Assembly (NCBI GenBank): GCA_013397435.1
Contig: VZRG01002057.1
Coordinates: 1 to 64,000, forward strand
Length of the DNA: 64,000 bases
Direction: 5' to 3'
Source of the DNA: Erythrocercus mccallii
Lineage: Eukaryota; Chordata; Aves; Passeriformes; Dicruridae
In this document: positions 11,358-24,161 of the stretch, piece by piece
How positions within the stretch are numbered: the stretch's first letter is position 1
Layout of the letters: the number at the start of each line of letters is the position of its first letter
The notes under the pieces: generated by a model
The model's database searches: none
What the model saw: only the letters and a program-made list of their open reading frames with translations
What the model was told of the DNA's origin: nothing
Position numbers and translations under genes: made by a program

Positions 11358-14300
11358 TTGTTTTGTTCTTCTATAATTGAGTTTTTGTATCTAAAGACAG
11401 AGAACCCCTAAAATGAATGAACCCCAAAATACAATTTGTTGTTGGCAACTGTAGGGAGCTCTGAGAGAAATGGAGAATGGACCTGGCTATTGATGGGACC
11501 ACAGAAAAGAATAATGGTATATAGCCTAAGAAAACATGATTCATGTGTATCCTGCCTTCTTATTCAGTAGCTCTTGTGAGGTAATTTTTTCCCTTATTTC
11601 TAACCCACTGTAAAATTGTCTTTTTTACATCTGTGTGGTTCATTCAAGTGACCATTGACAGCTGTGATTTATCAAAGCATGAAAGTACTTTGATGCTATA
11701 AGCAGAATGGGAGCTAATTGATGCAAAAATTTAAGAAGAAAATAGTCACTTAGGGACTGCAGGGAATGCACTTTATGAAAAGGTAGAATCAGAGTTCTGC
11801 TTTGATTTAGGTCCCTCTTTTCACCAAAATTGCTTTTGATATTTTGAAGTGAGGTTGTACAAAATTCTAGTTTGCCTTTTCTTAACTGATGATGTACTTT
11901 CCTTGCTGCAAATTTTCAAAGATAAGAATGTAATGCCCTCTTTATTTTTAACCAAACTAGCAGCTTGTTCTTTTACCTTGGTAATTTCCATTCCTTCCTT
12001 GCAAAACATCTCAAAAGAAGTAACAGACATTATTGACCAATGCCTTATTTTGAAGACATATTCCAAGGAAATCGGTGGAGAATGGGGAACTTTTAGGAGT
12101 ACAAGTACATGAAATTTCTACATGCAAATAATGTTTCTTTAGTAAGAAAAGGAAGCAACTGGAGATAGTTCCATTTATTTGCCGTTTATGAAGTTGGCAA
12201 TTATCCTCTCTCTGTTGTGATTAAGCCTCCTGTTGTGGCTCACATTTTCTATTTCCCTAAACTGTGTTTTCCATTGCATAGTGATTCATATGAGGCCTTG
12301 AAAAGGTTGGGGAGGCTGGAAATTACACATCACCTGTCCTGCTTGACCTTTACTAAGGTTAGCATTTTCCAGAACAGCTGCTATTTGATTATATTCATTA
12401 TGTCTTTTATTCTAATCCATAATATTAATTAATCCAGAAGATCTCTTTTAATTATCTTAATAATGTGAATCGTGCAAAATGACTGTTTTTGTGCACAGGG
12501 TATTTGTGATGGACACTCCTTTACATCTCATGTTCATTTGGGAAAGGGAAGAACTAGAACTCAGGGACTGAAGCTTCTATATTCCTGGGTGCCCAAAAAG
12601 GTTCGTTATTCCCAGACAAGGATGAGAAAATGCCTTAGCACACTTTCCACTTGCTGCCTGTCATCTAATAAATACCACTATACTTCTTCAGTTCATAACC
12701 AAATATGTGCTAACAATTTTTACAAAAATACTAACTGAAGCCTTTACTTTAAACTCATATATCTGTATTGCTGCAATTATTTTAAGATAAAAAGGAAGGG
12801 TGAAGGTCAGAAAAACAGTAATAACAATAGTTAACAGATTAGGATATTAAATGATCTATGAAGACTCTCTTAAGTGAGTAATGGAAAGGAGATGAGGTAT
12901 TACTGAAATAGTCTAGTTAAAACCTCCTCCTGCTCCTGGCACCACATCCTGTCGTCACTGATGCCCAGTGGTTTAATCAGTTTTGGAATGATGTTAGAAA
13001 TGTGTTGGTCTCTTTGCTGTGTGAAACAATGTTCAGCGCTATACTCTAAAAAAAAAATAAATTAAACAACTGAATTCTGTTCTTCTGTAAGCATCTCTTT
13101 TTCTCTGCTAAACAGTGTAATGTTGACTAGCAAAGTAAGGAGAGATGAACACAGATCTGCAATGCTACATGATAAAAATTGAAGTGGAATGTGAAACAGT
13201 AGCTAAATAGTTTACATGGAAGAGAATGAGGAAGCTGATGGTGTTTGGGATATTGAGTCAGTGTTTCAGAACAACTCGCTGCTGAGAGCTGGGGAGGTGG
13301 GAACTAGGGAACCAGCAACATGATTACAGAGGAACTTTGGTCAAGTGAGATTTTCATTTTACTGCAGTTGTTTTGTTCCAGTTGATTGAAACATTGTGCA
13401 AATTTACATCCAAAATTCAAAACATGAGACAAAGGTCAATCTAAACCCATATTTTATCTGTATGACTTGTAATTTAAATAACAGCAAACAGAAAATTGCA
13501 CAATAAAGCTACCAGATTTCCAAGACAACAAGTAATGATCTGTTAGTTTTTAAAACAGCAAATACAGCAGTTAACTTCCACTCTATTACTGAAAAGTTGT
13601 CCAAAACAAATGACATCTCTTCATACCTAAACCACGCATATTGAAAAAGAATTAACCTACTGTAGCACTGATATACCCACACTTGCACAATATATTTTCC
13701 TTGTATCTCTCAAGCTGGTAGATATTCTGTGTGATAGCCTGGATTCCCTAATTGTATGCATCAGGATCCTTCTTCACATTCTTACTCTCTTTCACATGGC
13801 TTTCTCTTTGTTTCACAGTCAATGTACAGAACAAAGCAGGCAGTCATTCAGGGGGCATTATGGACATTCCAGTTATTCCTGTGGCTTAAGGCTTTGTTTT
13901 GTATTTAAATTATCTGTACTTCTTGGCTAGTAGGTGATGCTTAATAAGCCAAAGAAGCAAGTTTTAGGTCATGTCAGATAGTCCCAAAAATTCTGTTCTT
14001 GAGAATGATAGTGCAATGTCACAGTCTGATGGTGAAATAGATGCATTTTGCCTTACTAACCAATTGAAGAGAAAAGAGAGGCTAAGACTATGACCAAGGC
14101 TGTCCATGATTTACACAGTTCAACCTTACTGTGGTAACCTTTGACCAGAAAACTGATGTGACTCTTGGCAAAAGATCAATGTGCACATGGGCATAGCTAA
14201 GATAACGTTTGTAAGTGGCTGGATGAAAAATTTTGTAGTTCACAAAGTACAATTTGCAATAGAAAAGTAAGCAATCCTCCATCAAGGTCTCTGTTAATGC

Positions 14301-15114
14301 ATTTGGGTTTTTTTTACACTGTGTTACTGTCATAAATTTTTTCAAGAAGCAATAGGTTTAAATGGCTCAACAGAATCCTTTCATAATTCTCAGACACTCA
14401 TTTTCACTTAAGAAGGAGAGGAAAGGGGAAATTAGGAATTGAGACTGAAAAGTATGTTCAATGGAGATGCAGTATGATCGCTGTATTCCAAAACTTTTGA
14501 AAGGAATTTTTGACTAGCAGCTATGACATAAATTTTCAAGGTAGTGAGCAAGATAGCTTCTAATTTACTCTTGTCCTTGGGCACTGATTTTGATCACTGA
14601 GTGCTGGTTTGAGAGAAAAAGAAGTACATAAGATGTTATTTTGAATATGATCTTCTGATTTCAGGTATGAAATGAGAACCCCAGTTCTGTTTATGCATAG
14701 ATTAAGCTCTTTGCATGATAATGGCATGCTCTGCAAAGAATTAGCCATAAAACAGTGTAAGCAACCAATTCTATAGCTCTGATGTGTCTTTATATATCGC
14801 TCTTAATTGTGGGTTTGTTCTGAGAGATAATTCTCTAGATAGATATATGTCTGTCCCTATGGACCTGTTTCATATTCTGTGGGTTAGATATTCCTCTCCT
14901 AACATGACTAACTGCTGCAATAGAACATCAACCTTCAATGGAACATCATCTTTCAACTCCATTTGGACCTATTAAGTTTATGCTAAGGTAGTACAAAACT
15001 CTTTTTTTGCCATGAGTCACAAGACCTCCTTCAATTAAAATTTTTTTGTGTGGTGAATATAATGCTGGCTATGTGTCCCATTTTTCTGGCCTTTACAGGA
15101 GAACTGAAAAATTG
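11358..15114. other. No recognisable gene
   Basis: AT-rich DNA. ORFs of 60-90 codons (such as 11849-12112 and 14088-14345) are short and overlap on opposite strands. I see no domain, splice pattern or repeat edge that I recognise. Confidence 0.5.
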
Positions 15115-15134
15115 TTTTCTTTCTTTCTTTCTTT

Positions 15135-15211
<77 letters not shown>
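15115..15211. repeat. (TTTC)n microsatellite
   Basis: About 97 bases of TTTC units with one interruption (an extra T near 15133). It is a long homopyrimidine/homopurine tract and likely to vary in length. It accounts for the repetitive KERKKE-like and SFLSFFL-like ORFs on the two strands, which are not genes. Confidence 0.97.
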
Positions 15212-18200
15212 TATTTGAATTGAGAGGAAAGTACCTTCTCTGTATCTTTAACTTACTTTTGCTACACGCTGCAGAACTTTGTTCAGAGGTCCTTGGAGAC
15301 AAAGAGATGGTGTGCTATTAAAATGAAGGTTCTATTCATTTCCTTAGGCACAGTTTTGGGCATTAAAGATAAGTTCATATTTTGACTCTGTTCTCTATTT
15401 TGTACATGGTAGAGAGTATATATTGCATGAACATCAGTAGGCATGAATAAAAGTCATAATTCAATTCTGTGTATATAACAAAAATGTATCCAAACACCTG
15501 TTTAGAAATGATAGTGGTAATAGAATAAGGCATTCTCCAGAAATTTATAATTCTTTGTCTTACTTTCAAATAATTTGATGAACAACTGAGAGAAATTTGG
15601 GCACTTCTGCCTTGAAGCAGTAGCATTCTAACTCTATAGAGGCAAACCCACAAAGTGGAAGCTAATGGAATCCAGCTCTGTGGCACTTTGTGACTTGTAG
15701 ATACCAGTAAGCTTTATACTTACCCAACATCTTAATATTTTGTGGGTTTTAAGTTGTGGCAGTCACATGTGCCATTTGCAAAGCTTCTCTTAATGCAGGT
15801 AGAGAAATGCTCAAAATTCACTTGAATTTCAGTGACATTTCCATAGGTTTTTTGTCACCAGGGTGATGTTCTTCAGCTACTTTTCTTTGGCATGACTGGC
15901 ATGGAGGTGGGCACTTTAGACATTTGGTAATATCAGAAAATCCATAGAAAATCCATAGTAAAAACTGTTCAATGTAAGGTGAGCAAAGAATTCTGTAGGG
16001 ATACTGTGTTTTAGCCTCAAAGTGAGATAGACTGGCAGAACAGGAACAAGTTTATTGCAACACTTAGAAAGGCACAGAGGTATCAGCTCTTTGTCAAGTG
16101 CAGCAAATGTAGGCCAGGAAGCTAAGGGAGGGAATTGGCAAACAGAAAGACCGAAGAGCGAAAGACACAAGCCAAACAAAACAGTCAAGTGGCCTGGGCA
16201 AGTGTGCTCAGGCAGTATCCTCCAGGAAAAGGACAGACAGCATCCATATGTTCCAAAGTGGGATGATATCTAGTTGACAGAAGCTTTTTCTGGATGTTTT
16301 TGAAGAAATTTGAATCCATATGTAATGCCTGAGTCTTGTTACACTGTACTGCCTGTATGATATATTTATGATATATTTAGGAGTAGTCTTGATCCAGACA
16401 TGGCCTTACATATTTCAGAGCTGTTTGGGATGTAGTTCTCTGGCTATTGTGGCTCCTTGACCATTTTATTGGCTTTGTATACCAGCCAGTTTAGCCCCAC
16501 CACAAAGACAAAACATCATCCTCTGTCCCAAGTCTTTTGTCATTGGGGATCTTTCACTGTATAAGTAAAATTCATCCTGCACCCCAGGCAGTACCTTTAT
16601 GTCAATGAATGCATACTGCCCCTTAAATGCAATGGCTGAGTGCAGTGCAAACATGTCTTCTTAGGTCCTGCCATTCCTGGTTTATGATTATCATATTCCA
16701 GCTTCAACAGGCTGGGCTGCATTTTTTGTTTGTCTAAAACTCTATATGCATTGTGTTGGACCTGAAGTACATTTCTTACACTTGAATTAATCTGTCCTCT
16801 GCCTTTTGTGCCTCATTCCTTCCTAACATTGTTTACATACATGCTGCATTTAACATCCCTGGAACAGGTTAGAGGTGATTTGATTTTGTATGTTGCGTGT
16901 CCTGTCAATGTCCTACATGAATATGTAGGAACATTTTCTCTCTCCTGACGTGGTCCAGGTCTAACCAGTTCCCATCTATTAGTTAGGGTTTGTGCTACAC
17001 AACATGTCTTGAAGAAGGAGTGAGGAAGATAACGGGAAAAATCTGAATCATTCTCTGAAAGTGATAGTTGTTCTCTACTGACTATAGAGGGAGATGAAGT
17101 TCTAATTTAGAAGTTTTAGTTTAGTATCATTACTATGTGGGAAGGATTCAAGTCCTGGAATCCACTAAAACAAAGATGTTTATATGTATGTGACCACAAG
17201 GGAGAAAATAAGTGGACTGTGTGTGTTTGCTTGTGTGTCAGGTGTGATCTGACATTCCATAAATTTCACATAGCCTTAGAGAGAAAAGAATTGGGGAAGT
17301 TACACACTAAGAAAATGTCTCTTATTATGCTATTTTGGATCCTATCTGTCCATTTCTGCATCTTCAGCATCCACAGATGTTGCAGGCTTTAAGCTCCTCA
17401 GTGTTACAAACTATGGAAATAATTCTTCATTGTCACAGAAATATATGTAATAGGAGATTTATTAAAACAAACTGTAAAAATTAAACAAAAATCATGAAAA
17501 CTATCAATTAATCACTCAAATGATGATCCAGAGCAAAGAAACTTTTAACATCACCATCAACGAGTATCCCAATTGGATCAAAAGTAAATGCATGGCAGAA
17601 TGAAATAAGGTAAAGGTAGCTTACATATCTTATTTTCACTTACATAATATTTACAGCTGCTGTTAAAATAAGATTTTTACTGTGCCAAGGAGAGTCTTTC
17701 AGCAAAGCAAAATTCATTTTGTGTATGACCTTTAAAAGTCATCAGTTTCAGATGACCTCCTCACATACAATGTAGTAGCTTTTTTCAGGTGGTAATGAAC
17801 TGTCCGCTCTAATACTTTCAGGTAAAGCAGCAGTTAAAGTTATAATTGTGGAGAAAATAAGCTCCCAGGCTTATCTCATTGGCTTCATCTTTTAAACACC
17901 ATCAGACCTGCACAACAAACTAACTTAATACAGACTCAAACTGAAGTTATCAAGGCACCAGAATCAGAATGCCTTGCATCTTTCATTTAAGTAAAATGTG
18001 TGGCAAAAGCTAAGTTGTAAATATGTCAAAGTGTGATAAATTCTTTTCACACGTGGCACTGACAAGAGAATGGATTTTAAATTTTAAAACTGCTGTACTA
18101 CAGCTGGTTACTTCCTGTCAATATTAGTATTAGAGAACAGTAAAGTATTCCAGTGTTTACGTGACTGGAGAGGCACACTTGGTGCAAGATAAAGTGTAGT

Positions 18201-19465
18201 ATCATATCAATTAATGAGACCATCAGTTTTTAAAATCCTCTTGAAAATGCTGAAGAAGGTATTTTGATATGTATCACTTTGAATAAAATGTTGCTAATGC
18301 TGTATGACATTACAGATAAAATCTGTTCACTATTGTAGAGAAACAATTTCTGCAATAGCTGAATGTTAAAATGAAAAGAGAAGGTCTGTGAAAGTACTGT
18401 GAGGGGGAAAACTCATTTTTTAAAAATAAGAGGGTTGTGATAAGGGCTTACATTATTTACTGTATTCCTGAGGGTTTAGAAAGATCTAAGTTTACAGTTT
18501 CTCCAGGCTGTAGGTATTTGAGGATAAACTGAAGTTGAATTGTTTCAGTTTATTATAATTGTTTTGGGAAGCACTGAGAACAGTCTACAGAACAGAACAG
18601 AAGACTGCAAAAAATGTTATAAATGGCTGTTAGTCTAATTCCTTTAAAATTCAGAAATCTCTAGGTATCTCTATTTAAAGTTTTCTTTAAAATAGGTTTT
18701 CTAAAGTCTTAGTACATAATTCCTACAATGAATAACTGCATTCACTTGGTGCTATTTTTTTAATACATTAATTTTTATCTCGTGTTTTTTGTTTAAAGAA
18801 GTAGTTTAAAATATTATTTGTGCAATAAACTGATAAAATGGTTAACATACCTTGATATTTTCTTTTTAGTTCATTTGGGACTTCACATATCTGTAAACCC
18901 AAAATGATAAATCAGCTAATGAAACTGTTTAATATCTTTGTGTGGTCCAATTTCTATTTTTCACATCTAAATAGGTTCTGCCAATTTTGTCACGAAGAGC
19001 AGTGAAGAAACTTGCCAAAAGTGGAAGTTTTGATAAGAAATCAACTGTTCATATTAAATAATTGAAGACAAAAAATTGATGGGTGATGGCTGAAAATTGT
19101 TTAATAAGTCAAATATGCTGGTCCTTGGAAACTAACTTACTGATATTTGATATTTGCAGTCTCTGGTGTCTATGTTTAATGAAGTTGGGCTGCCTAGAAG
19201 AGCTTAATTTTCTGTCTAATTGGAATTCCTTAAATAGTCAAAGTTAACCTATACCTGAAGCAGGAGCCCTGGTGAAAAAAAAAAAAGCCAAACAGTACAT
19301 AGATACAGAAAGTACTGAAAAATTGGTTTGGACAGTTGTTCTTAATGATAATATTTGTCTTTCCATCACAAAGAATACTACCTTATTTTTTGTTTCTTTC
19401 TTTCCCTCTTGCTTTCTCAAAATTTCATATAATAGGATTTTTAAAGAGCAAAAAAAGGTGTGTGT
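15212..19465. other. No recognisable gene
   Basis: AT-rich DNA. A minus-strand AATAAA at 16051-16056 lies beside a possible LTR-like edge near 16005, but no matching end was found. Nothing else was recognised. Confidence 0.45.
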
Positions 19466-19469
19466 AACA

Positions 19470-19695
19470 GTTGGTGGAGGTTGGAAGAGGTCTCACGAGA
19501 TCAACTCATCCAACTCTCCTGCTGAAGCAGGGTCACCCAGACCTGATTGTCCAGAACTGTGTCTAGACAGCTTTTGAATATCTCTAATAAGTGACACCAC
19601 AAAATCCCTGAATAATCTGTGCCAGTCCTTGGTGTTGAAGTTTCAGAGCACCTCCTGTGTTTCATTAATGTCCTTTGCCTTTTGAACCTCTCATT
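19470..19695 (-). mobile_element. CR1 LINE 3'-UTR fragment, minus strand
   Basis: On the minus strand this reads as the terminal CR1 region: a block for a GGTTGGAAGAGACCTC-type 3' end (plus-strand copy at about 19485), preceded by the usual CR1 3'-UTR text. It is heavily diverged and the octamer tail is not clear. The edges are approximate. Confidence 0.75.
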
Positions 19696-20970
19696 GTTTC
19701 TATAACAGCAATGAACAACTCTTAATGAATATTTTATGCATCAAAACCCCCTAAAAATGTTTACAGAAGAGACTCAAATATTATTTGGTAGAAGTTGGAC
19801 AGAAGGTGGTGTTTACAGGATACTTTATGCCTTGTTAGACAAGGCTTTCTGAACAACTCGACTGTGAACTGCAAATGTAGCCTCTTGATTCCTTCATTCC
19901 TGAAACAAGGATTGTATTGTTTGCTCTATTCTTAGAGTAAAATGGCCAAGTCCAAGTCTGTGGAGAAGCTTTATGTGAATTCAGCTGTTAGGGTTCAGGG
20001 AAAAAAAGTGTGGACTTAAAGTTCCTGTCATTGATGTTTTTACTGGCATTGTATGAATGATAGAGAAAAAACATCATAATTTATCTCCTGCCCAGAGATC
20101 AAATGTCATACAATGACATTCCTTTAGCATTGGGCAGTTCTGTGGAATTTAGAAATAATTGGGAAGTTTTTAGATTTTAGCAGTTCTCTAAAGTTACAGT
20201 GTAAAACACATTTTTCTTATTTCAGAATTAGACTTTGTTTATATTTCAAATTTTTGTTCAAGTCCCATGCCATTATTAGAACTACTGAAGATGCATCTTG
20301 GAAAAAAGAAACCCTTCAGGAATGGCTGAAGTCCATATTCTCTTCTACAGTTAGTGTTAAAACCTTTTTTTTCCATTTAATAAAAAGCAAATGAATAATG
20401 AAGAAAAGTAACTTGAAAATTTATTTTGATTTAAAGCAATTTGGAGCAGAATTCTGTTTAGAATTGTATTTTTGGCCAGCACATACATATAAAGATTGAA
20501 TACAGTATAGCTACATTATATGGTTTTGTTTGAAGAAATTGTTGTAATATCTGTGTTTATAGAAAACGCAGCCAGGAGAAGCCTTCTAGATTGTAAACCT
20601 CCTGCTACAGTTCCTAACTGCAGATTGTAGTATTTTTCATAAATGTCACCTTTTTGAGACTAAAGTTTATTTGAACTCAGACTTGACTGTCTTGCCTTGT
20701 TTTGTCTTTTCACCCTCTTTCACTGCTGTTTAATTTTTTCTGTTATTTCCATCCGAAAATTATACACAGCTAATTTATACCCATCTATTCTGAAGTCTCG
20801 TTCTTTGTTTTAAACAGATATTCTCCATTCATGATATATATTCCTAGAGGCATTTTTAGAGAGAATCAGGTCTTCTGGAATTAGTATTTTTAAAAGAGAT
20901 ATCACAGTAATTGCCTTCTTATTTCATGCAAATCTTACAGGCTGGAGGTCTTTCTCAAGAAGTCTGGACT
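19696..20970. other. No recognisable gene
   Basis: AT-rich DNA. A weak, gapped resemblance to U6 snRNA near 20474-20525 was judged insufficient. Confidence 0.45.
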
Positions 20971-20975
20971 ACTAA

Positions 20976-21075
20976 ATGAGATTTTCTCTTTTTGTTTGCA
21001 GGTTGTTCTCGGTTTTCCTGATCCTATACCCTGTAGGATCAGCTGCTCAAGAGCACGTGGGCAGAGAAGATGAAG
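20976..21075 (+). CDS. Candidate exon with signal-peptide-like start (speculative)
   Basis: From ATG 20976 the frame reads 33 codons, MRFSLFVCRLFSVFLI followed by LYPVGSAAQEHVGREDE. This has the form of a signal peptide: a basic N-terminus, a long hydrophobic core, and a small-residue GSA/A cleavage site near residues 22-24. The frame then meets a good splice-donor match, GAAG|GTAGGAG, at 21075/21076. There is also a good acceptor, a T-rich tract ending TTTGCAG at 21001, so it could instead be a 74-base internal exon (21002-21075). Both readings end at the same donor in phase 1. The ATG context is poor and no partner exon was recognised. I cannot name a gene, and chance is a real alternative. 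Confidence 0.25.
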
Positions 21076-23647
21076 GTAGGAGTATGCAGAGCTTCTCTGC
21101 TGGCAATGGTTACACAGTTACTTACACCTGTAATCCTTTTGGTTTTTGTTCAGTCCTTCTGGAAAGTGCATGTTTTTCTTTACCTTTTTCATTGGTATTA
21201 GAGGAAATATTTTGTTTATGCAAGCCTTGAGGTAATCTCATTCTCAACACCTGCATTAAAATGGATTAATTTCATAAAAGGGAAGCAAGAATATAATCTT
21301 TTGCTGCTACAATTAGCTTCCAAAAGACATTAGAATAGCGAATCAAAGAACATCAAACTGAATCCCTAGTATATATTAGAATTCTAATGTTGATTAAATT
21401 TCATTGACTTCTAAAGCAACCTTTCTTAGTTCTTTTCAGAGGCCATGATGTACTTTTCCCTGCTCCAAAAAAAGGAGAGGACAGTCTTGTTTGTTGTATT
21501 AGGTGTACATATTAGAAGTTCCTGCAGTTGATACTTTGATATCAGAGTTTTAAATGGATAACTGCAATCCAGGGACACGTTCTTTTGCTAGCAAGAGCAG
21601 AACGACATGTCAGACTTATGGAGAACAGACAGGCAGAACAAGCTGCGAGCCAGACTCCCTCTGCTACCTTGCTAGCCATTTTACAAATGGGAATAAAGAT
21701 TCCTCATTGTATGTGAGAAGAGTTTAGAAGGGGCTTAGATGGGGAATGTTCCCTATTTCCTATGTCTTACCTGTGAAGCAAATGGTGTAACTGCATTCCT
21801 CACCTGCATTAAAAAAAAAAAAAAAAGACATCTGTTGTCATTTTGAATGAAGTTGAATATAGTTTGAGGACATTGAAGGTGATAAGCAGGCAAAATCAAG
21901 ACGGTGTTGGAAATCACTTTCTCCTGGAGTTTTTGGTTCAGTGTACTCTCCTTGTTTACCAGGAGGAGGTGTGAATAATTTCAGCTCTCAAAAAGGAAGG
22001 AACAGAACAATTATTTGCAAAAGTTCTTGCCCAACAGGATATAGGAACTTAGATAATAATGCCTGATATCAAAAGAGAGGAGCTTAAATTTACAAGACTG
22101 CTGTGATGATATGGTACACAGAGTTACATTGCATTAAATATTGGGCACAGTTACTTCTTATCTTTGTGAAAGCACAGTTGCCTATACCCAAGAGGATCTG
22201 TGTCCAAAGGATCTGGATTTGATCCTTTGTAAAATCTCTACTTACTGTCTCTTTTTTTTGTGTTTCTTCTAAACCAAAGGTCAGCTGGGCATCTTCATTT
22301 TTATGTTTGAAAGGATCAGAAGTATGAAGAAAACTCTGAACTATCGAGTGACTTGAAAGACAGGTTTATGACAGTTCAACAAAGTCAGTAAAGACTATGA
22401 AAATAAACAGCCTGTATTAATACTTAGCATCACTGAACTGCTGACTCCTGGACACCAAAGGATTAATCAGCTTTTATTCTCACAGAAGAAGCATTGATTA
22501 AGGTTGGTTTTGGATTTTTTTTTCCCTAAGAGGAATTTTTGATTTACTGCCAACACTAGCAAAACTACACAAATAGACAAATTGCACTGGGATGGTATCT
22601 GTAGCCTGTGAGGGGAGAGGCTGCTTGCACATGCGTTTTATAACATGCTATAAAAGAAATGAGATTTGCACTTGATGACACTGAACTCCTTTATCACAGC
22701 CAACCAGGTATTACAAAGGAAGTCAGAGAGTGTGCTTTTGTGTGTTGCACAGAATTTATACATACTTCCTCTGGTTTTATCTAATCTGGAAATTTAAATT
22801 GATAGAATGTGTGGTTAGAACCACCCATACAATCAGATTAAAAACATCAAGGGCTGTCTTTTCAACTTTCTAGTCCCATTGGTCCATTAGATGTATTCTC
22901 TATGTGAGATTTAGAAATACTGGCTTTTGAGAAAAATATGGTAGTAAATATTGTTGTCACAGTTTTCTCTTCGGGGTTTTCAGTGAAGAAGCTGTTGCTT
23001 TAGGAGCAATAGTATGAAAGGAGTCTTCTTCTAAATTGTATGCATTTTATCATGTTTTTCTGTTTCCTTCCTGTGCTGATTCTGTAGTGGAGATGGGTAG
23101 ATGTTCCATTTATTTAATGCTTCTATTTTCAGTTCCTTATCATTTGTGGTTTTGATTTACAGTGTTGTCTTGATGTAATTCAGGAAAGGATAGCTGCTGT
23201 GAAGAGTTTCAGGTGGTTGGTTGACTGTGGGCAAAGGTATGTCATGTTCAAAATGCCTCTCTTTGTGATGATTTGAAGAGCCATTTAAATTACAGATTTA
23301 ATAATTTGTAATTTAAAAACATAATTACAAATTATGACCTGTGATTTCAATCACATGGGCTGGTGAATAATATAATATTGAGCATATAGATTTACTGGGA
23401 GGTGCCTTTGTTCTACCACTGCATTTAATACACTTTCTATTTTAATAATTGCATTTTCTGTTGTTTAGTAGCCATGAATGTATTTTCTGCTTAACGCTAA
23501 TGAATTTTTTAATAGATCTGCAAGTATGCATTACTCTACAGATTGGGTGAAACCAACAAAGGTATATGAATCTCTACATGAGATGGTCAGATATATTTTC
23601 CTCCCCAGAAATCACCTATTTGTGAAAAGAATATAATTAGTGTAAGT
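21076..23647. other. No recognisable gene
   Basis: AT-rich DNA with an A16 run at 21811-21826 and a perfect inverted repeat at 23301-23335. A GC-richer patch near 21590-21710 ends in an AATAAA but has no matching edge. Confidence 0.45.
23301..23335. repeat. Perfect 12-bp inverted repeat
   Basis: ATAATTTGTAAT (23301-23312) and ATTACAAATTAT (23324-23335) are exact reverse complements with an 11-base AT-rich spacer. Function unknown. Confidence 0.75.
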
Positions 23648-23674
23648 TTATTATTATTATTATTATTATTATTA
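23648..23674. repeat. (TTA)9 microsatellite
   Basis: Nine uninterrupted TTA units. Confidence 0.97.
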
Positions 23675-24156
23675 TAACCCAATTAACATGTGTGAAGAAT
23701 AATCATCAAAAGTGAACACAGAGGAAAGACTTATGACTGCTGGGCCAGAAAACTGTAGCGTGAAAGGTCACAAAAATGGTCAAGGCAAGGCTTGTCAATG
23801 GTCAAGTCAAAGGAAAAAAGGGGAATAAACCATTTTTTAAAAAAGTCACCAGTATTTCATGGAAACAACATAAAGAGAATAAAATTTATTTACTTTTTGT
23901 TGATTCTTTCTGGTTGAGGTCTTAATTCCCATGGATTCTTTGATTACTTTAAGCTTTCTAATATCTCATTGCTCCACAGGAATAAATTAAAACCTGTTGC
24001 TGCCTAAATGGAGATGTTGTCCATGGGTCTTACAGTTCTGTGCTTCCTATTTGCTGGTGTGTTCCATGTGATAATAGCCTCCATACCTGTGCACTTCTTC
24101 TGACCATGTTCTAATACCTGTTCAGAGCAGAGGATCTCCTACCCATTCAATAGTAG
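23675..24156. other. No recognisable feature
   Basis: AT-rich DNA between the TTA repeat and the solo LTR. Confidence 0.5.
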
Positions 24157-24161
24157 CAGTC
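24157..24161. repeat. Target-site duplication, left copy
   Basis: CAGTC directly before the LTR start, matched exactly at 25226-25230. Confidence 0.88.

Noticed and set aside
15046..15321. ORFs with Phe/Leu/Ser or Lys/Glu/Arg repeats
   Set aside because: They are translations of the TTTC microsatellite.
16005..16290. Possible minus-strand LTR with AATAAA at 16051-16056
   Set aside because: A TG-like edge is present near 16005 but no opposite terminus, TATA box or target-site duplication could be found.
20474..20525. Weak resemblance to U6 snRNA (GGCCAGCACATACATA)
   Set aside because: Alignment needs several gaps, the similarity fades quickly, and the 5' end, the core stem and the T-run terminator are missing.
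21590..21710. GC-richer patch ending in AATAAA, LTR-like
   Set aside because: Too short and without termini; one AATAAA is expected by chance in AT-rich DNA.
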